This document shows, piece after piece, positions 53,585-62,836 of a stretch of DNA of 64,000 nt (position 1 is the first letter of the stretch; each line of letters opens with the position of its first letter). Source of the DNA: Burkholderia sp. MS389. Lineage in GTDB: Bacteria > Pseudomonadota > Gammaproteobacteria > Burkholderiales > Burkholderiaceae. The notes below the pieces were generated by a model, which ran no database searches, was not told where the DNA came from, and was given only the letters and a program-made list of their open reading frames with translations. Location of the stretch: contig NZ_CP045994.1 of the NCBI RefSeq assembly GCF_016899425.1, positions 2,418,001 through 2,482,000 of the forward strand, read 5' to 3'. Both the position numbers and the translations under genes were made by a program.

Positions 53585-54964
53585 ATGAATTCCCAAACCG
53601 ACCTCCCTCCCGCCCAGACCGGCGCCGCGACGCCGCCGGCCGCCGACGATTCGGCCGCCAGCCACGCGCAGTTCGTCGACTGGATGCGCTCCGTCGCGCC
53701 CTATATCCACAAGTTCCGCAACAGCACGTTCGTCGTGGGGTTCGGCGGCGAGGTGGTGCAGCAGGGGCTGCTGAATGCGCTCGTGTCCGACATCGCGCTG
53801 CTGCAGGCGATGGGCATTCAGATCGTGCTGGTGCACGGCTCCCGCCCGCAGGTCGAGGAGCAGTTGAGCCTGCACGGTGTCGAATCCGAGTTTTCGCACG
53901 GGCTGCGCATCACCGATGCGCGCGCGCTCGAATCGGCGAAGGAAGCGGCCGGCGAAGTGCGCCTCGACATCGAGGCCGCGATCAGCCAGGGTCTGCCGAA
54001 CTCGCCGATGGCGCACGCGCACATCAGCGTCGTGTCGGGCAACTTCGTGACCGCGCGGCCGGTGGGGATTCTCGACGGGGTCGATTTCGCGCACACGGGC
54101 ATCGTGCGCAAGATCGACGCCGAATCGATCCGTCATTCGCTCGCGAGCCGCAAGCTCGTGCTGCTGTCGCCGCTCGGTTTCTCGCCGACCGGCGAGGCGT
54201 TCAACCTGTCGATGGAAGACGTCGCGTCGGCGGCCGCGATCGCGCTGCGCGCCGACAAGATCATCTTCCTGACCGAAGGGCCCGGCATCGTCGGCGACGA
54301 AGGCGAGCTGGTGCGTGAAATGTCGCTCGACGCGGCGGCCGAGCTGCTCGATTCCGGCAACATCCAGGGCGACGACGCATTCTTCCTCAAGCATTCGATC
54401 CGTGCATGCCGCGGCGGCGTGACCCGCGCGCACCTGATCCCGCAATCGCTCGACGGCAGCATGCTGCTCGAACTGTTCCTGCACGACGGCGTCGGCACGA
54501 TGATCTCGTACGAGAACCTCGAGAGCCTGCGCGAGGCGACGCCGGACGACGTCGGCGGCATCCTGTCGCTGATCGAGCCGCTCGAGTCGGACGGCACGCT
54601 GGTGCGGCGCGGCCGCCACCAGATCGAACGCGACATCGACCACTTCTCGGTGATCGAGCACGATGGCGTGCTGTTCGGCTGCGCGGCGCTGTACCCGTAC
54701 CAGCAGGAGAAGATCGGCGAGATGGCGTGCCTGACGGTCGCGCCGGAAGCGCAAGGCTCGGGCGACGGCGAACGTCTGCTCAAGCGCATCGAGCAGCGCG
54801 CCCGCGCGCGCGGCCTCACGCACATCTTCGTGCTCACGACGCGCACCGAGCACTGGTTCCTCAAGCGCGGTTTCGTCAAGGTCAGCGTCGACGACCTGCC
54901 GGAAGACCGCCGCAAACTCTATAACTGGCAGCGCAAGTCGCTCGTGCTGATGAAGCAGCTCTGA
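53585..54964 (+). CDS. argA: N-acetylglutamate synthase
   Basis: First enzyme of arginine biosynthesis; acetylates glutamate with acetyl-CoA and is feedback-inhibited by arginine. The 459-residue protein (E. coli 443) has the amino-acid-kinase-like domain (about 30-300) with FVVGFGGEVV near 51 and LVHGSRPQVEEQL near 82, where the arginine site lies, and a C-terminal GNAT domain (about 315-450) with CLTVAPEAQGSGDGERLL, the acetyl-CoA loop. ATG 53585 lies eight bases after a TATAAT and has no ribosome site, so a leaderless start is likely. The gene for the Fe(2+)-trafficking protein follows after 51 bases. Confidence 0.96.
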   Translation: MNSQTDLPPAQTGAATPPAADDSAASHAQFVDWMRSVAPYIHKFRNSTFVVGFGGEVVQQGLLNALVSDIALLQAMGIQIVLVHGSRPQVEEQLSLHGVESEFSHGLRITDARALESAKEAAGEVRLDIEAAISQGLPNSPMAHAHISVVSGNFVTARPVGILDGVDFAHTGIVRKIDAESIRHSLASRKLVLLSPLGFSPTGEAFNLSMEDVASAAAIALRADKIIFLTEGPGIVGDEGELVREMSLDAAAELLDSGNIQGDDAFFLKHSIRACRGGVTRAHLIPQSLDGSMLLELFLHDGVGTMISYENLESLREATPDDVGGILSLIEPLESDGTLVRRGRHQIERDIDHFSVIEHDGVLFGCAALYPYQQEKIGEMACLTVAPEAQGSGDGERLLKRIEQRARARGLTHIFVLTTRTEHWFLKRGFVKVSVDDLPEDRRKLYNWQRKSLVLMKQL

Positions 54965-55015
54965 GCGCAGGCACGACTGCCCTTCCCCCCAGACCGATTA
55001 CAGGAGAAGTACACG

Positions 55016-55291
55016 ATGGCTCGAATGATCCTATGCGCGAAGCTCGGCAAGGAAGCCGAAGGCCTCGATTTCCCGCCGCTGCCGGGCGAACTCGGCAAGC
55101 GCATTTACGAGAGCGTCTCGAAGGAAGCGTGGCAAGGCTGGCTCAAGCAGCAGACGATGCTGATCAACGAAAACCGCCTGAACATGGCCGACCCGCGCGC
55201 ACGCCAGTACCTGATGAAGCAGACGGAGAAGTACTTCTTCGGCGACGGCGCGGACCAGGCGTCCGGCTACGTGCCGCCGACGGAAGGCTAA
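55016..55291 (+). CDS. Probable Fe(2+)-trafficking protein (YggX family)
   Basis: Small 91-residue protein that protects Fe-S clusters from oxidation and helps iron traffic. It begins [24 protein letters not shown], carrying the conserved Cys at position 7 and the LPPLPG stretch, then [19 protein letters not shown] near 39-57 and a tail ending PPTEG. It matches the family along its whole length (E. coli 91). AGGAG lies ten bases upstream of ATG 55016. It follows argA by 51 bases and is probably co-transcribed; a strong terminator follows. Confidence 0.96.
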   Translation: MARMILCAKLGKEAEGLDFPPLPGELGKRIYESVSKEAWQGWLKQQTMLINENRLNMADPRARQYLMKQTEKYFFGDGADQASGYVPPTEG

Positions 55292-55354
55292 AGCAACGCG
55301 ACTCGCGACGGCCGCGCCGTACCGGCGGCGTCGCGACGTGAAGCCGATGTCCAG

Positions 55355-55393
55355 GCAAACGGCACCGTGTATCGCACGGTGCCGTTTGCTTTT
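55355..55393 (+). terminator. Intrinsic terminator of the argA operon
   Basis: GCAAACGGCACCGTG and CACGGTGCCGTTTGC are perfect 15-bp arms with loop TATCG, followed by TTTT. It ends argA and the Fe-trafficking gene. Confidence 0.93.
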
Positions 55394-55498
55394 GGGAATG
55401 CGTGGTCCGGCGCCAGCGAAGGCAACGCGACGCGCGGCCCGCCGGGCGCCCGATGCCGCGGAATCGCCGAATCGCCACCTCGCACCGGCCTGCCCCGC

Positions 55499-56911
55499 TC
55501 AACCTGCCGGCTTCAACGTGCCGCGATCGTCGGGTTGCGCGGCTTCGCCTGCGAGGCTTCCCGCCCCCGTACTCTCGGTCCCCCACTCGGCCGCATCGCT
55601 GCGCTCGGCGCTCGACAGTTCGTCGGCGCGATACCCGGTGCGATCGAGCAGCGCCAGCATGCACGCGAGCGACACGAGCGCATAGAGCCCCGACGCGACC
55701 GCGACGCCGACGATGCTGCCGGTCGCGTTGAGGATCGCCTGCGCGAGCACCGGCGTGCCGCCGCCGACGACCAGCGCGCTCAACTGATACGCAAGCGACA
55801 GGCCCGTATAGCGGATGTTGGCCGGGAACACGCGCGCGAGCACGCCGCCGACCGCGCCGTAGAACATCGCCGACGGAATCGTCGAAATGCACATGCCCGC
55901 GACGGCGACCCAGTACGAACGCGTCGCGAGCGCATGGAACATCACCGGCATCAGCACGATCTCGGGAATCAGGATCCAGCACATCGCGCGCCGCATGTCG
56001 ACTTTCGACACGAACCACGCGCCGACCGGCTGCATGAGGAATTGCACGACGAGCGAGATCGACAGGATGCCGAGGAACGTGCCCTGCGCGTAACCGAGCT
56101 CCCTGGTCGCCCACGACAGCGCGAACGTGCTGCGGAAATACGTGACGTTGATCACCGGCAGCGTGCCGGCCGCGAGCAGCACGACGACCCAGTGGTCGCG
56201 CACGACGTCGCGCAGCGGCAGCTTCACCGTGCGCTTGCGCGCGAGCACGCGCTGCATGTCGATCGACTCCTCGAGCCGCAGCCGGATCACCATCCCGATG
56301 ATCACGAGCACCGCCGACAGCAGGAACGGAATGCGCCAGCCCCACATCAGGAACGACGGCGTCGGCAGCGCGCTCAGCGCGAAGAACGCGGCCGTGGCCA
56401 GCAGGTTGCCGGTGGGCGAGCCCTGCTGCGCGAACGCCGCATACAGGATGCTGCGATGCTTCGGCGCATTCTCGCTCGCGATCAGCACCGCGCCGCCCCA
56501 CTCGCCGCCGACCGCGATGCCCTGCAGCACGCGCAGCACGACGAGGCCCGCGGGCGCCCATACGCCGATCGACGCATAGCCGGGCAGCAGGCCGATGCCG
56601 GTCGTCGCGAGCCCCATCATCACCAGCGTGATCACGAGCGCGGTCTTGCGGCCGACGCGATCGCCGAGATGGCCGAACACGATCCCGCCGAGCGGCCGCG
56701 CGGCAAAGCCGGCCCAGAACGTGACGAACGCGAGCAGCGTCGCGACGCCGGGGTCCATCGTGCTCGAAAAGAACACCTTGCCGAACACGAGCGCGGCGGC
56801 CGTGCCGTAGATGTAGAAGTCGTACCACTCGATCGTGGTGCCGACGAACGCCGCGAGGGCGGCGCGGCCGGGCCGCGGCTGTGCGGCGGGCGGGGATTGC
56901 GGACGGCTCAT
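55499..56911 (-). CDS. MFS transporter, metabolite:H+ symporter (MHS) type
   Basis: Twelve-segment secondary transporter, 470 residues. The MHS/MFS signature RPLGGIVFGHLGDRVGRK near 72-89 and the second copy-like stretch in the other half are present, with TIEWYDFYIYG near 26-36 typical of the shikimate/proline/alpha-ketoglutarate permease branch. Likely substrates are small organic acids or betaines. I choose ATG 56911 (preceded by GGAG) over the ATG at 56923, which has no ribosome site. It is the last gene of the acyl-CoA dehydrogenase/CoA-transferase operon; the substrate may be the acid that these enzymes activate. Confidence 0.9.
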   Translation of the reverse strand: MSRPQSPPAAQPRPGRAALAAFVGTTIEWYDFYIYGTAAALVFGKVFFSSTMDPGVATLLAFVTFWAGFAARPLGGIVFGHLGDRVGRKTALVITLVMMGLATTGIGLLPGYASIGVWAPAGLVVLRVLQGIAVGGEWGGAVLIASENAPKHRSILYAAFAQQGSPTGNLLATAAFFALSALPTPSFLMWGWRIPFLLSAVLVIIGMVIRLRLEESIDMQRVLARKRTVKLPLRDVVRDHWVVVLLAAGTLPVINVTYFRSTFALSWATRELGYAQGTFLGILSISLVVQFLMQPVGAWFVSKVDMRRAMCWILIPEIVLMPVMFHALATRSYWVAVAGMCISTIPSAMFYGAVGGVLARVFPANIRYTGLSLAYQLSALVVGGGTPVLAQAILNATGSIVGVAVASGLYALVSLACMLALLDRTGYRADELSSAERSDAAEWGTESTGAGSLAGEAAQPDDRGTLKPAG

Positions 56912-57079
56912 CGATGTCTCCATGTTTGTTCGGCTGCGCGACTGTCGCGCGCGTTGCCGGGCGGCCGGCGTTGCGCCGCCGGCTGGCGGGATTGCGCTAC
57001 GTTGCGTTGCCCCGGGGTTGCCGTCGATGTTGCGATCGGTCGGTTCGGGACGACTCTCATCTGCAGGGGCCCTCGCCCG

Positions 57080-58315
57080 TCACGTCTCGTCCGGCGCGAC
57101 CTTCAGCACGCCGGCATGGAGCAGTTGCTGCTGGAGCGCGCGATCGATGCCGAGACGGTCGAGCACCGCGCGCGTGTCGCGGCCGAGCGCGGGTGGCGCC
57201 GACCGGTAGGTGGCCGGCGTGCGCGACAGCTTCACCGGCGACGCAGTGCCGCGATACGCGCCGATCTCGACGAACAGCTCGCGGTGCAGCGCATGGGGAT
57301 CGCGCGCGACGTCGGCCACCGTGCGCACCGGCCCGCATGGCACGCCGGCCGCCATCAGGTCGCGCGCGAGCGGCTCGCACGCGTGCGCGGCGAGCCGCGC
57401 TTCCAGTTCGACCTTCAACTGCGGCCGGTGCGCGCAGCGGCTGCGGTTATCGACGAAGCGCGGGTCGCTGGCGAGCGCCGGCGCCCCGAGATGCGCGACG
57501 AGCCGCGCGAACTGCCGGTCGTTGCCCACCGCGAGGAAAATCGGCACGGTCGCCGTGCGGTAGCTGTCGTACGGTGCGATGTTCGGATGCGCGTTGCCGC
57601 TGCGTTCCGGCACGCGGCCCGACCCGAAGAAATTCGGCAGGTGCGGATGCAGCAGCGACACGCCGCAGTCGTACAGCGCCACGTCGATCGACTGGCCGCG
57701 CCCGCTCTTTTCGCGCTCCGCGAGCGCCAGCAGGATGCCGGCGAGCGCGTTCAGCCCCGTGACCATGTCGACGATCGGCAAGCCGATGCGTGTCGCGGCG
57801 CCGTCGCGCTCGCCGTTCACGCTCATCAGCCCGGCCATCGCCTGGATCACCGCGTCGTAGCCCGGCAGGCCGCCGAGCGGGCCGTCGTCGCCGAAGCCCG
57901 TCACCGCGCAATGGATCAGCCGCGGGAAGCGCGGCTGCAGGTCGCGTGCGTAATCCATCCCCCAGCGCGCGAGCGTCCCGGGCTTGAAGTTCTCGACGAG
58001 CACGTCGGCGTCTTCGAGCAGGCGCCACAGGATCGCGCGCCCTTCGTCGTGCGACAGGTCGAGCGCGAGCCCCTCCTTGTTGCGGTTCACGCCCATGAAG
58101 TACCAGGCCGTGTCGCCGAGGAACGGCGGCCCCCAGCCGCGCGTCTCGTCGCCGTCGGGCGGCTCGATCTTGATCACCGTCGCGCCGTGGTCGGCGAGCG
58201 CCTGCGTGCAGTACGGGCCGCCCAGCACGCGGCTCAGGTCGACGACCTTCAGGCCGTCCAGTGCGCCGCGCGTGGTGTTCGGCGTCGCCGCCTGTGTCGC
58301 CGTCATCGTGCTCAT
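57080..58315 (-). CDS. CaiB/BaiF-family (class III) CoA-transferase
   Basis: Moves CoA between carboxylic acids and is involved in activating or recycling acyl-CoA. The 411-residue protein has the family N-terminal GLKVVDLSRVLGGPYCTQ near 21-38 and IKIEPPDGDETRGWGPP near 48, and the catalytic Asp in GYDAVIQAMAGLMS (about 152). Length and motifs are normal for class III. The start overlaps the stop of the acyl-CoA dehydrogenase by four bases (ATGA), so the two are translationally coupled and probably act on one substrate. The acid is not known. Confidence 0.93.
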   Translation of the reverse strand: MSTMTATQAATPNTTRGALDGLKVVDLSRVLGGPYCTQALADHGATVIKIEPPDGDETRGWGPPFLGDTAWYFMGVNRNKEGLALDLSHDEGRAILWRLLEDADVLVENFKPGTLARWGMDYARDLQPRFPRLIHCAVTGFGDDGPLGGLPGYDAVIQAMAGLMSVNGERDGAATRIGLPIVDMVTGLNALAGILLALAEREKSGRGQSIDVALYDCGVSLLHPHLPNFFGSGRVPERSGNAHPNIAPYDSYRTATVPIFLAVGNDRQFARLVAHLGAPALASDPRFVDNRSRCAHRPQLKVELEARLAAHACEPLARDLMAAGVPCGPVRTVADVARDPHALHRELFVEIGAYRGTASPVKLSRTPATYRSAPPALGRDTRAVLDRLGIDRALQQQLLHAGVLKVAPDET

Positions 58316-60063
58316 CGTTCGACCTCCGGCAGCAGGTCGAGCGCCATGTCGAGCGGCACCGGCGTGCCACGCAGCAGCGCATCGGACGCGGCCGATTCAT
58401 CGTCGAGCGATGCCGGCGCGAGCGGATCGACCGGCAGCAGCTTGTGCCGCACGATCAGGTGCGCGAGCGCGAGACGCCTGAAATCCGGCGCGAGCCGCGC
58501 GCCCTCGCAGGCCATCAGCACGGCCGCGCTCGCGTAATACAGCGCGGACGCGGCCTGCCGCACGCGCGCGTCGTCGCCTTTGTCGGCGACCCGCATGAGC
58601 GCATCGCACGCCCGCGCCAGAATGCGCCGCAGCGCCGTGCGGCTCGCGTCGGGCAGCGGCGCCGCGCCCAGACGATCGCCGAGGAACGTGCGCAGCGCGT
58701 CGAGCGCATGTTCGCGCTGCGCGGCACGCGCGACGTCGAGCGCGACGATGTTGCTCGTGCCTTCCCAGATCGAGCCGAGGTGCGCGTCGCGCACGAGCCG
58801 TGCGTCGCTCCATTCCTCGATATAGCCGGTGCCACCGCGCACTTCCATCGCGTCGCCCGTCACGCGGCGCGCGTCGCGGCAGGCGCGGAACTTGATCAGC
58901 GGTGTCAGGATCCGCACGCAGCGCGCCGCCTGCTCGTCGCCCGCATCCGCGTGCGGCAGCAGCAATGCGATCTGCATGAACATCGCGCGCGCGGCCTCGG
59001 CCGGCAGAAGCATCTTCATCAGCTGGCGCTGCATCAGCGGCATCTCGATCAGCTTGCGGCCGAACGCGTCGCGATGCGCGGCGACGTGCAGCGCTTCGTT
59101 CAGCGCGCGCCGCATCAGCCCGGCCGCGCGCACGCCGTTCGACAGACGCGACATGTTGATCATGTCGGCCATCTGGTGAAAGCCGCGGCCGATCTCGCCG
59201 ATCAGGTAGGCCTGCGCGCCTTCGAGCGCGATCTCGCCGCTCGCCATCGAACGGCTGCCGAGCTTGTCCTTCAGGCGCACGATCCGGTAGCGGTTGCGCG
59301 TGCCGTCCGGCAGCGTCTTCGGCAGCAGGAACAGCGCGAGACCCTTGATGCCGTCCGGCGCGCCGTCGGGCCGCGCGAGCACCATCGCGAGATCGGCGTC
59401 CGCGTTCGAACAGAACCACTTGTCGCCGGTCAGGCGCCAGACGGTCTCGCCGTGCGCGTCGGTTTCGCGGGTCGCGCGCGTCGCGATCCGGCCGACGTCG
59501 GAGCCCGCCGCCTGCTCGGTCATGAACATCGCGCCCTGATACAGCGTGTCGAAGTCGCGCGACGCGAGCCTCGGCAGGTAGCGCGCGACGAGCTCGGGAT
59601 CGCCGAAGCGGCGCAGCGTGCGCGTCAGCGAATCGGTCATGCTGACCGGGCAGCACAATCCGAATTCCGCCTGCACGAACAGGAACGTCAGCGCGTACTT
59701 GACGAGCGGCGGCACCGCGTCGGGCTGATGGCTCAGCGACGCGAGCCCGAGTTCCGCATACGCGACACGTTCGAGCGCGACGTACGCCGGATCCTTGTCG
59801 ATCCGCTGCACGGCCTCGCCGCGCCGGTTGCGATGCTCGAGCACGGGCGGATGCTTGTCCGCACGCGACGCCCATTCGTCGAGTTCGCCCGATACGCGCG
59901 CGCCGAGCGCGCGCAGCCGCGGCTCGAGTTCGGCATAGTGCGCGTCGCCGAGATGCAGCTTCAGCAACGCGCCGAGATCAAGATCGACGGTGAAGAAATT
60001 GAGACCCCGGCTGTCGGGGATATTGGATGCGCCGGGGTCCGGCGTGCGAGCGGTGTCGTTCAT
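58312..60063 (-). CDS. Acyl-CoA dehydrogenase, AidB/isovaleryl-like
   Basis: FAD enzyme that introduces a double bond into an acyl-CoA. The 583-residue protein has the FAD-binding MTEQAAGSDVGRI near 184-196 and LTGDKWFCSNADAD near 215, the substrate-binding middle (ALEGAQAYLIGEIGRGFHQM) and the catalytic C-terminal TGYIEEWSDARLVRD...IWEGTSNIVALD with the family Glu near 440. The IWEGTSN wording and the length (about 580, not 380) place it near AidB and related enzymes. ATG 60063 is preceded by CAGGAG. First gene of its operon, divergent from the LysR gene. Confidence 0.92.
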   Translation of the reverse strand: MNDTARTPDPGASNIPDSRGLNFFTVDLDLGALLKLHLGDAHYAELEPRLRALGARVSGELDEWASRADKHPPVLEHRNRRGEAVQRIDKDPAYVALERVAYAELGLASLSHQPDAVPPLVKYALTFLFVQAEFGLCCPVSMTDSLTRTLRRFGDPELVARYLPRLASRDFDTLYQGAMFMTEQAAGSDVGRIATRATRETDAHGETVWRLTGDKWFCSNADADLAMVLARPDGAPDGIKGLALFLLPKTLPDGTRNRYRIVRLKDKLGSRSMASGEIALEGAQAYLIGEIGRGFHQMADMINMSRLSNGVRAAGLMRRALNEALHVAAHRDAFGRKLIEMPLMQRQLMKMLLPAEAARAMFMQIALLLPHADAGDEQAARCVRILTPLIKFRACRDARRVTGDAMEVRGGTGYIEEWSDARLVRDAHLGSIWEGTSNIVALDVARAAQREHALDALRTFLGDRLGAAPLPDASRTALRRILARACDALMRVADKGDDARVRQAASALYYASAAVLMACEGARLAPDFRRLALAHLIVRHKLLPVDPLAPASLDDESAASDALLRGTPVPLDMALDLLPEVER

Positions 60064-60161
60064 GCGTGCGTCTCCTGGATTGCCTGCGCAGGTGCCCGGG
60101 CCGCGTGCCGCAACGCCCGGCCGGTCCTGCGTCAAGCCTTCCGAAGAGCGTAGGCGTGCGG

Positions 60162-60214
60162 TCGATAAGCGTCCAATACAGGATTTATCCGGTACGATAG
60201 ATATCGCTTATCGA
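60162..60214. promoter_or_regulatory. Candidate LysR operator in the ACAD-LysR intergenic region
   Basis: Perfect inverted repeat TCGATAAGCG (60162-60171) and CGCTTATCGA (60205-60214), 33 bases apart, with CGATAGATATCG between them. The position between divergent genes is classical for LysR-type repression and activation sites. Confidence 0.65.
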
Positions 60215-60237
60215 TGCCGACGCCGGGAGGAGACACC

Positions 60238-61140
60238 GTGGAACTGAGGCAGTTGCGCTACTTCGTGGCGGTCGCCGAGGAGCTGCATTTCGGGCGCGCG
60301 GCGAAGCGCCTGTTCATCTCGCAGCCGGCGCTGAGTTTCGACATCCGCAAGTTCGAGGACGCGCTCGGCGTGCAGCTCTTCTCGCGCACCAACAAGACCG
60401 TCGCGCTGACCAACGCGGGCGAGGTGCTGCTCGGCGAAGCGCGCCGGCTGCTGCTGCAGGCGACCGAAGCCGAGCGCCTGACGGTGCGCTCCGCATCGGG
60501 CCTCGCGGGCCGGCTGCGGATCGGCTTCGTCCACTCGATGCTGTATCGCGGGCTGCCCGATGCGGTGCGGCGCTTCGAGGCCGACTATCCGGGCGTCGAA
60601 GTCGTGCTGAGCGAGATGAACACGCACACGCAGGTGCAGGCGATCCAGCGCGGCCAGATCGATCTCGGCTATGCGCACTGGGGCCGCTTTCCGCCCGACG
60701 TCGAATCGGCGCCCGTCTATGCGGAGCCGTTCGTGTGCTGTCTGCCGGCCGCGCATCCGCTCGCGCGGCGCCGGCAGATCGCGCTCGCCGCGCTCGCGAC
60801 GGAACCGTTCATCCTGTTTCCGCGCGACGCCGCGCCGCACTATCACGACTTGATCATCGCGCAGTGCGTGAACGCGGGATTCAGCCCGCTGATCCGCCAC
60901 GAGGCCCGGCTGTGGCAGACGATCCTGTCGATGATCGAGTTCGGGATGGGCATCGCGCTGGTGCCGCGCGTGCTGCAGCAGGCGAAAAGCGACCGGCTCG
61001 CGTTCGTGCCGCTGAAGGACGCGTCGCTCGAATCGCGCACGCTCGCGCTGAAACGCAGCGGCACCGCCGAACCGGTCGCGCTGCGCTTTGCCGGCTACGT
61101 GCGCGCATCGATCGACGCGCTGCCGGCGCTCGCGGGCTGA
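60238..61140 (+). CDS. LysR-family transcriptional regulator
   Basis: A 300-residue regulator with the N-terminal winged HTH (about 2-60; LRQLRYFVAVAEELHFGRAA and SQPALSFDIRKFEDALGVQLF) and the periplasmic-binding-like effector domain (about 90-290). The start is GTG 60238, preceded by GGGAGGAG. It lies 174 bases from the divergent acyl-CoA dehydrogenase and has a perfect 10-bp inverted repeat in between, so it most likely controls that operon. Effector unknown. Family membership is certain, target inferred. Confidence 0.94.
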   Translation: MELRQLRYFVAVAEELHFGRAAKRLFISQPALSFDIRKFEDALGVQLFSRTNKTVALTNAGEVLLGEARRLLLQATEAERLTVRSASGLAGRLRIGFVHSMLYRGLPDAVRRFEADYPGVEVVLSEMNTHTQVQAIQRGQIDLGYAHWGRFPPDVESAPVYAEPFVCCLPAAHPLARRRQIALAALATEPFILFPRDAAPHYHDLIIAQCVNAGFSPLIRHEARLWQTILSMIEFGMGIALVPRVLQQAKSDRLAFVPLKDASLESRTLALKRSGTAEPVALRFAGYVRASIDALPALAG

Positions 61141-61196
61141 GCATGCGGCCTGAGAACCGGTGCTTGCGGCTATTTGAAAAAATTTGCAGAAAGGGC

Positions 61197-61225
61197 TTTA
61201 CGAACCCCAAAAGCTCTGACATAAT
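61197..61225 (+). promoter_or_regulatory. Sigma-70 promoter of tRNA-Val
   Basis: TTTACG (61197-61202), 17-bp spacer, CATAAT (61220-61225), 14 bases before the tRNA 5' end. Confidence 0.75.
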
Positions 61226-61238
61226 TTGATTCTTCTTT

Positions 61239-61313
61239 GGGCGGTTAGCTCAGCGGTAGAGCACTGCCTTCACACGGCAGGGGTCACTGGTTCGATCCCA
61301 GTACCGCCCACCA
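61239..61313 (+). tRNA. tRNA-Val (CAC anticodon)
   Basis: 75 nt including the encoded CCA. Acceptor GGGCGGT/ACCGCCC, D-arm TAGCTCAGCGGTAGAGC, anticodon arm CTGCC-TTCACAC-GGCAG with anticodon CAC (reads GUG), T-arm CTGGTTCGATCCCAG. All stems pair. Confidence 0.95.
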
Positions 61314-61321
61314 AAGAATTC

Positions 61322-61353
61322 AAGGGCCTGCGTCTCACGACGCAGGCCCTTTT
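61322..61353 (+). terminator. Intrinsic terminator of tRNA-Val
   Basis: AAGGGCCTGCGTC-TCAC-GACGCAGGCCCTT followed by TT: a perfect 13-bp stem nine bases past the CCA. Confidence 0.9.
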
Positions 61354-61422
61354 CGTTTTGGCGTCGTTTGCGACGCAAGCGCCACGTCATGCGACGACGC
61401 GCCCGCTTGCAGATAACGAGAC

Positions 61423-62808
61423 TTACCGCACGCGCCCCACCCGCTCCGCCGTCGCATCGAATGCGCGCTTCGCCTTGTCGACGATCTCGTCTACCTCCGC
61501 CTCGCGGATCACGAGCGGCGGCGACAGCAGCATCCGGTCGCCGGTCGCGCGCATGATCAGGTTGCCGTTGAAGCAGAAGTCGCGGCAGATCGTGCCGATA
61601 TCGACACTCGCATCGAACCGCTCACGATCGCGCGCAAGCTGAACGCCAGCAACCAACCCGCTCCCCGCGATCTCGCCGACGATCGGATGGTCGCCCAGCG
61701 CGTCGCGCAGCCGGCGCTGGAAATACGGCCCGATATCGGTCTTCACGCGCTCGACGATCCCCTCGTCGCGCAGCAGCTTCAGGTTCGCGACCGCGACGGC
61801 CGCCGCCACCGGATGGCCCGAATACGTGAGGCCGTGATTGAATTCGCCGTTATCGATGATCGGGCGCGCGACGCGCTCATGAATGCCCACCGCCCCCATC
61901 GGCACATAGCCCGACGTCAGGCCCTTCGCCATCGTGATCAAGTCCGGCTCGAAGCCGAAGTGCTGGTGCGCGAACCATTCGCCGGTGCGCCCGAACCCGC
62001 CGATCACTTCGTCGGCGACGAGCAGAATGTCGTACTTGCGGCAGATCCGCTGGATTTCCGGCCAGTACGTCGACGGCGGGAAGATCACGCCGCCCGCGCC
62101 CTGGAACGGCTCGCCGATGAATGCCGCGACGTTCTCCGCGCCGAGTTCGAGGATCTTCGCTTCGAGCTGCTGCGCGCGTGCGAGGCCGAATGCTTCGGGC
62201 GTCTCGCCCGGCTGCGCTTCGCCGAAGAAATACGGCTGATCGATATGCACGATGTGCTCGACTTTCGACGGCATCTGCTCGTGCATGTAGCCCATCCCGC
62301 CGAGCGTGCCGCCCGCGATCGTCGAGCCGTGATAGCCGTTCTTGCGCGAGATCACGTACTTCTTCTGCGGCTTGCCCTGCACGCGCCAGTACTGGTGCAC
62401 GAGACGCAGCACGGTGTCGTTGCCTTCCGAGCCGCTGTTGCAATAGAAGAAGTGGTTGAAGCCGGCGGGCGTCACTTCGGCCAGCATCGCCGACAGTTCG
62501 ATCACCGGCGGATGCGTGGTTTTGAAGAACGTGTTGTAGAACGGCAGCTCCTGGATCTGGCGATACGCGGCGTCGGCGAGTTCCTTGCGGCCGTAGCCGA
62601 CGTTCACGCACCACAGGCCAGCCATCCCGTCGATCACCTTGTTGCCGTCCGAGTCCCACAGGTAGACACCGTCGGCCTTCACGATCACGCGACTGCCGGC
62701 GCGGTTGAGCGCGCCCATGTCGGAGAACGGGTGGATGTGGTGCGCGGCGTCGAGCGCACGAAAATCGGCGGTCGAGTACTGCGGAAAAGCGTCGTTTCGA
62801 TCGGTCAT
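61423..62808 (-). CDS. Class III aminotransferase, putrescine/diamine type
   Basis: PLP aminotransferase, 461 residues, of the omega-amino acid/putrescine-pyruvate group (SpuC-like). The PLP lysine is in ITMAKGLTSGYVPMG (about 288) and the pyridine-binding Asp in LLVADEVIGGFGRTGEW near 258-274. HIHPFSDMGALNRAGSRVI near 25 is typical of this subgroup. It lies 28 bases downstream of a glutamine-synthetase-type gene, a combination typical of diamine (putrescine) catabolism. Specificity is inferred from similarity and context, not proven. No odd features. Confidence 0.9.
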   Translation of the reverse strand: MTDRNDAFPQYSTADFRALDAAHHIHPFSDMGALNRAGSRVIVKADGVYLWDSDGNKVIDGMAGLWCVNVGYGRKELADAAYRQIQELPFYNTFFKTTHPPVIELSAMLAEVTPAGFNHFFYCNSGSEGNDTVLRLVHQYWRVQGKPQKKYVISRKNGYHGSTIAGGTLGGMGYMHEQMPSKVEHIVHIDQPYFFGEAQPGETPEAFGLARAQQLEAKILELGAENVAAFIGEPFQGAGGVIFPPSTYWPEIQRICRKYDILLVADEVIGGFGRTGEWFAHQHFGFEPDLITMAKGLTSGYVPMGAVGIHERVARPIIDNGEFNHGLTYSGHPVAAAVAVANLKLLRDEGIVERVKTDIGPYFQRRLRDALGDHPIVGEIAGSGLVAGVQLARDRERFDASVDIGTICRDFCFNGNLIMRATGDRMLLSPPLVIREAEVDEIVDKAKRAFDATAERVGRVR

Positions 62809-62836
62809 GTTTTCTCCGTCAAACAGCGCCGCACGT

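Noticed and set aside
55367-58537. Long + strand frame opposite the MFS and CoA-transferase genes
   Set aside because: Arg/His-rich shadow of genes with clear domains, no ribosome site and no family resemblance.
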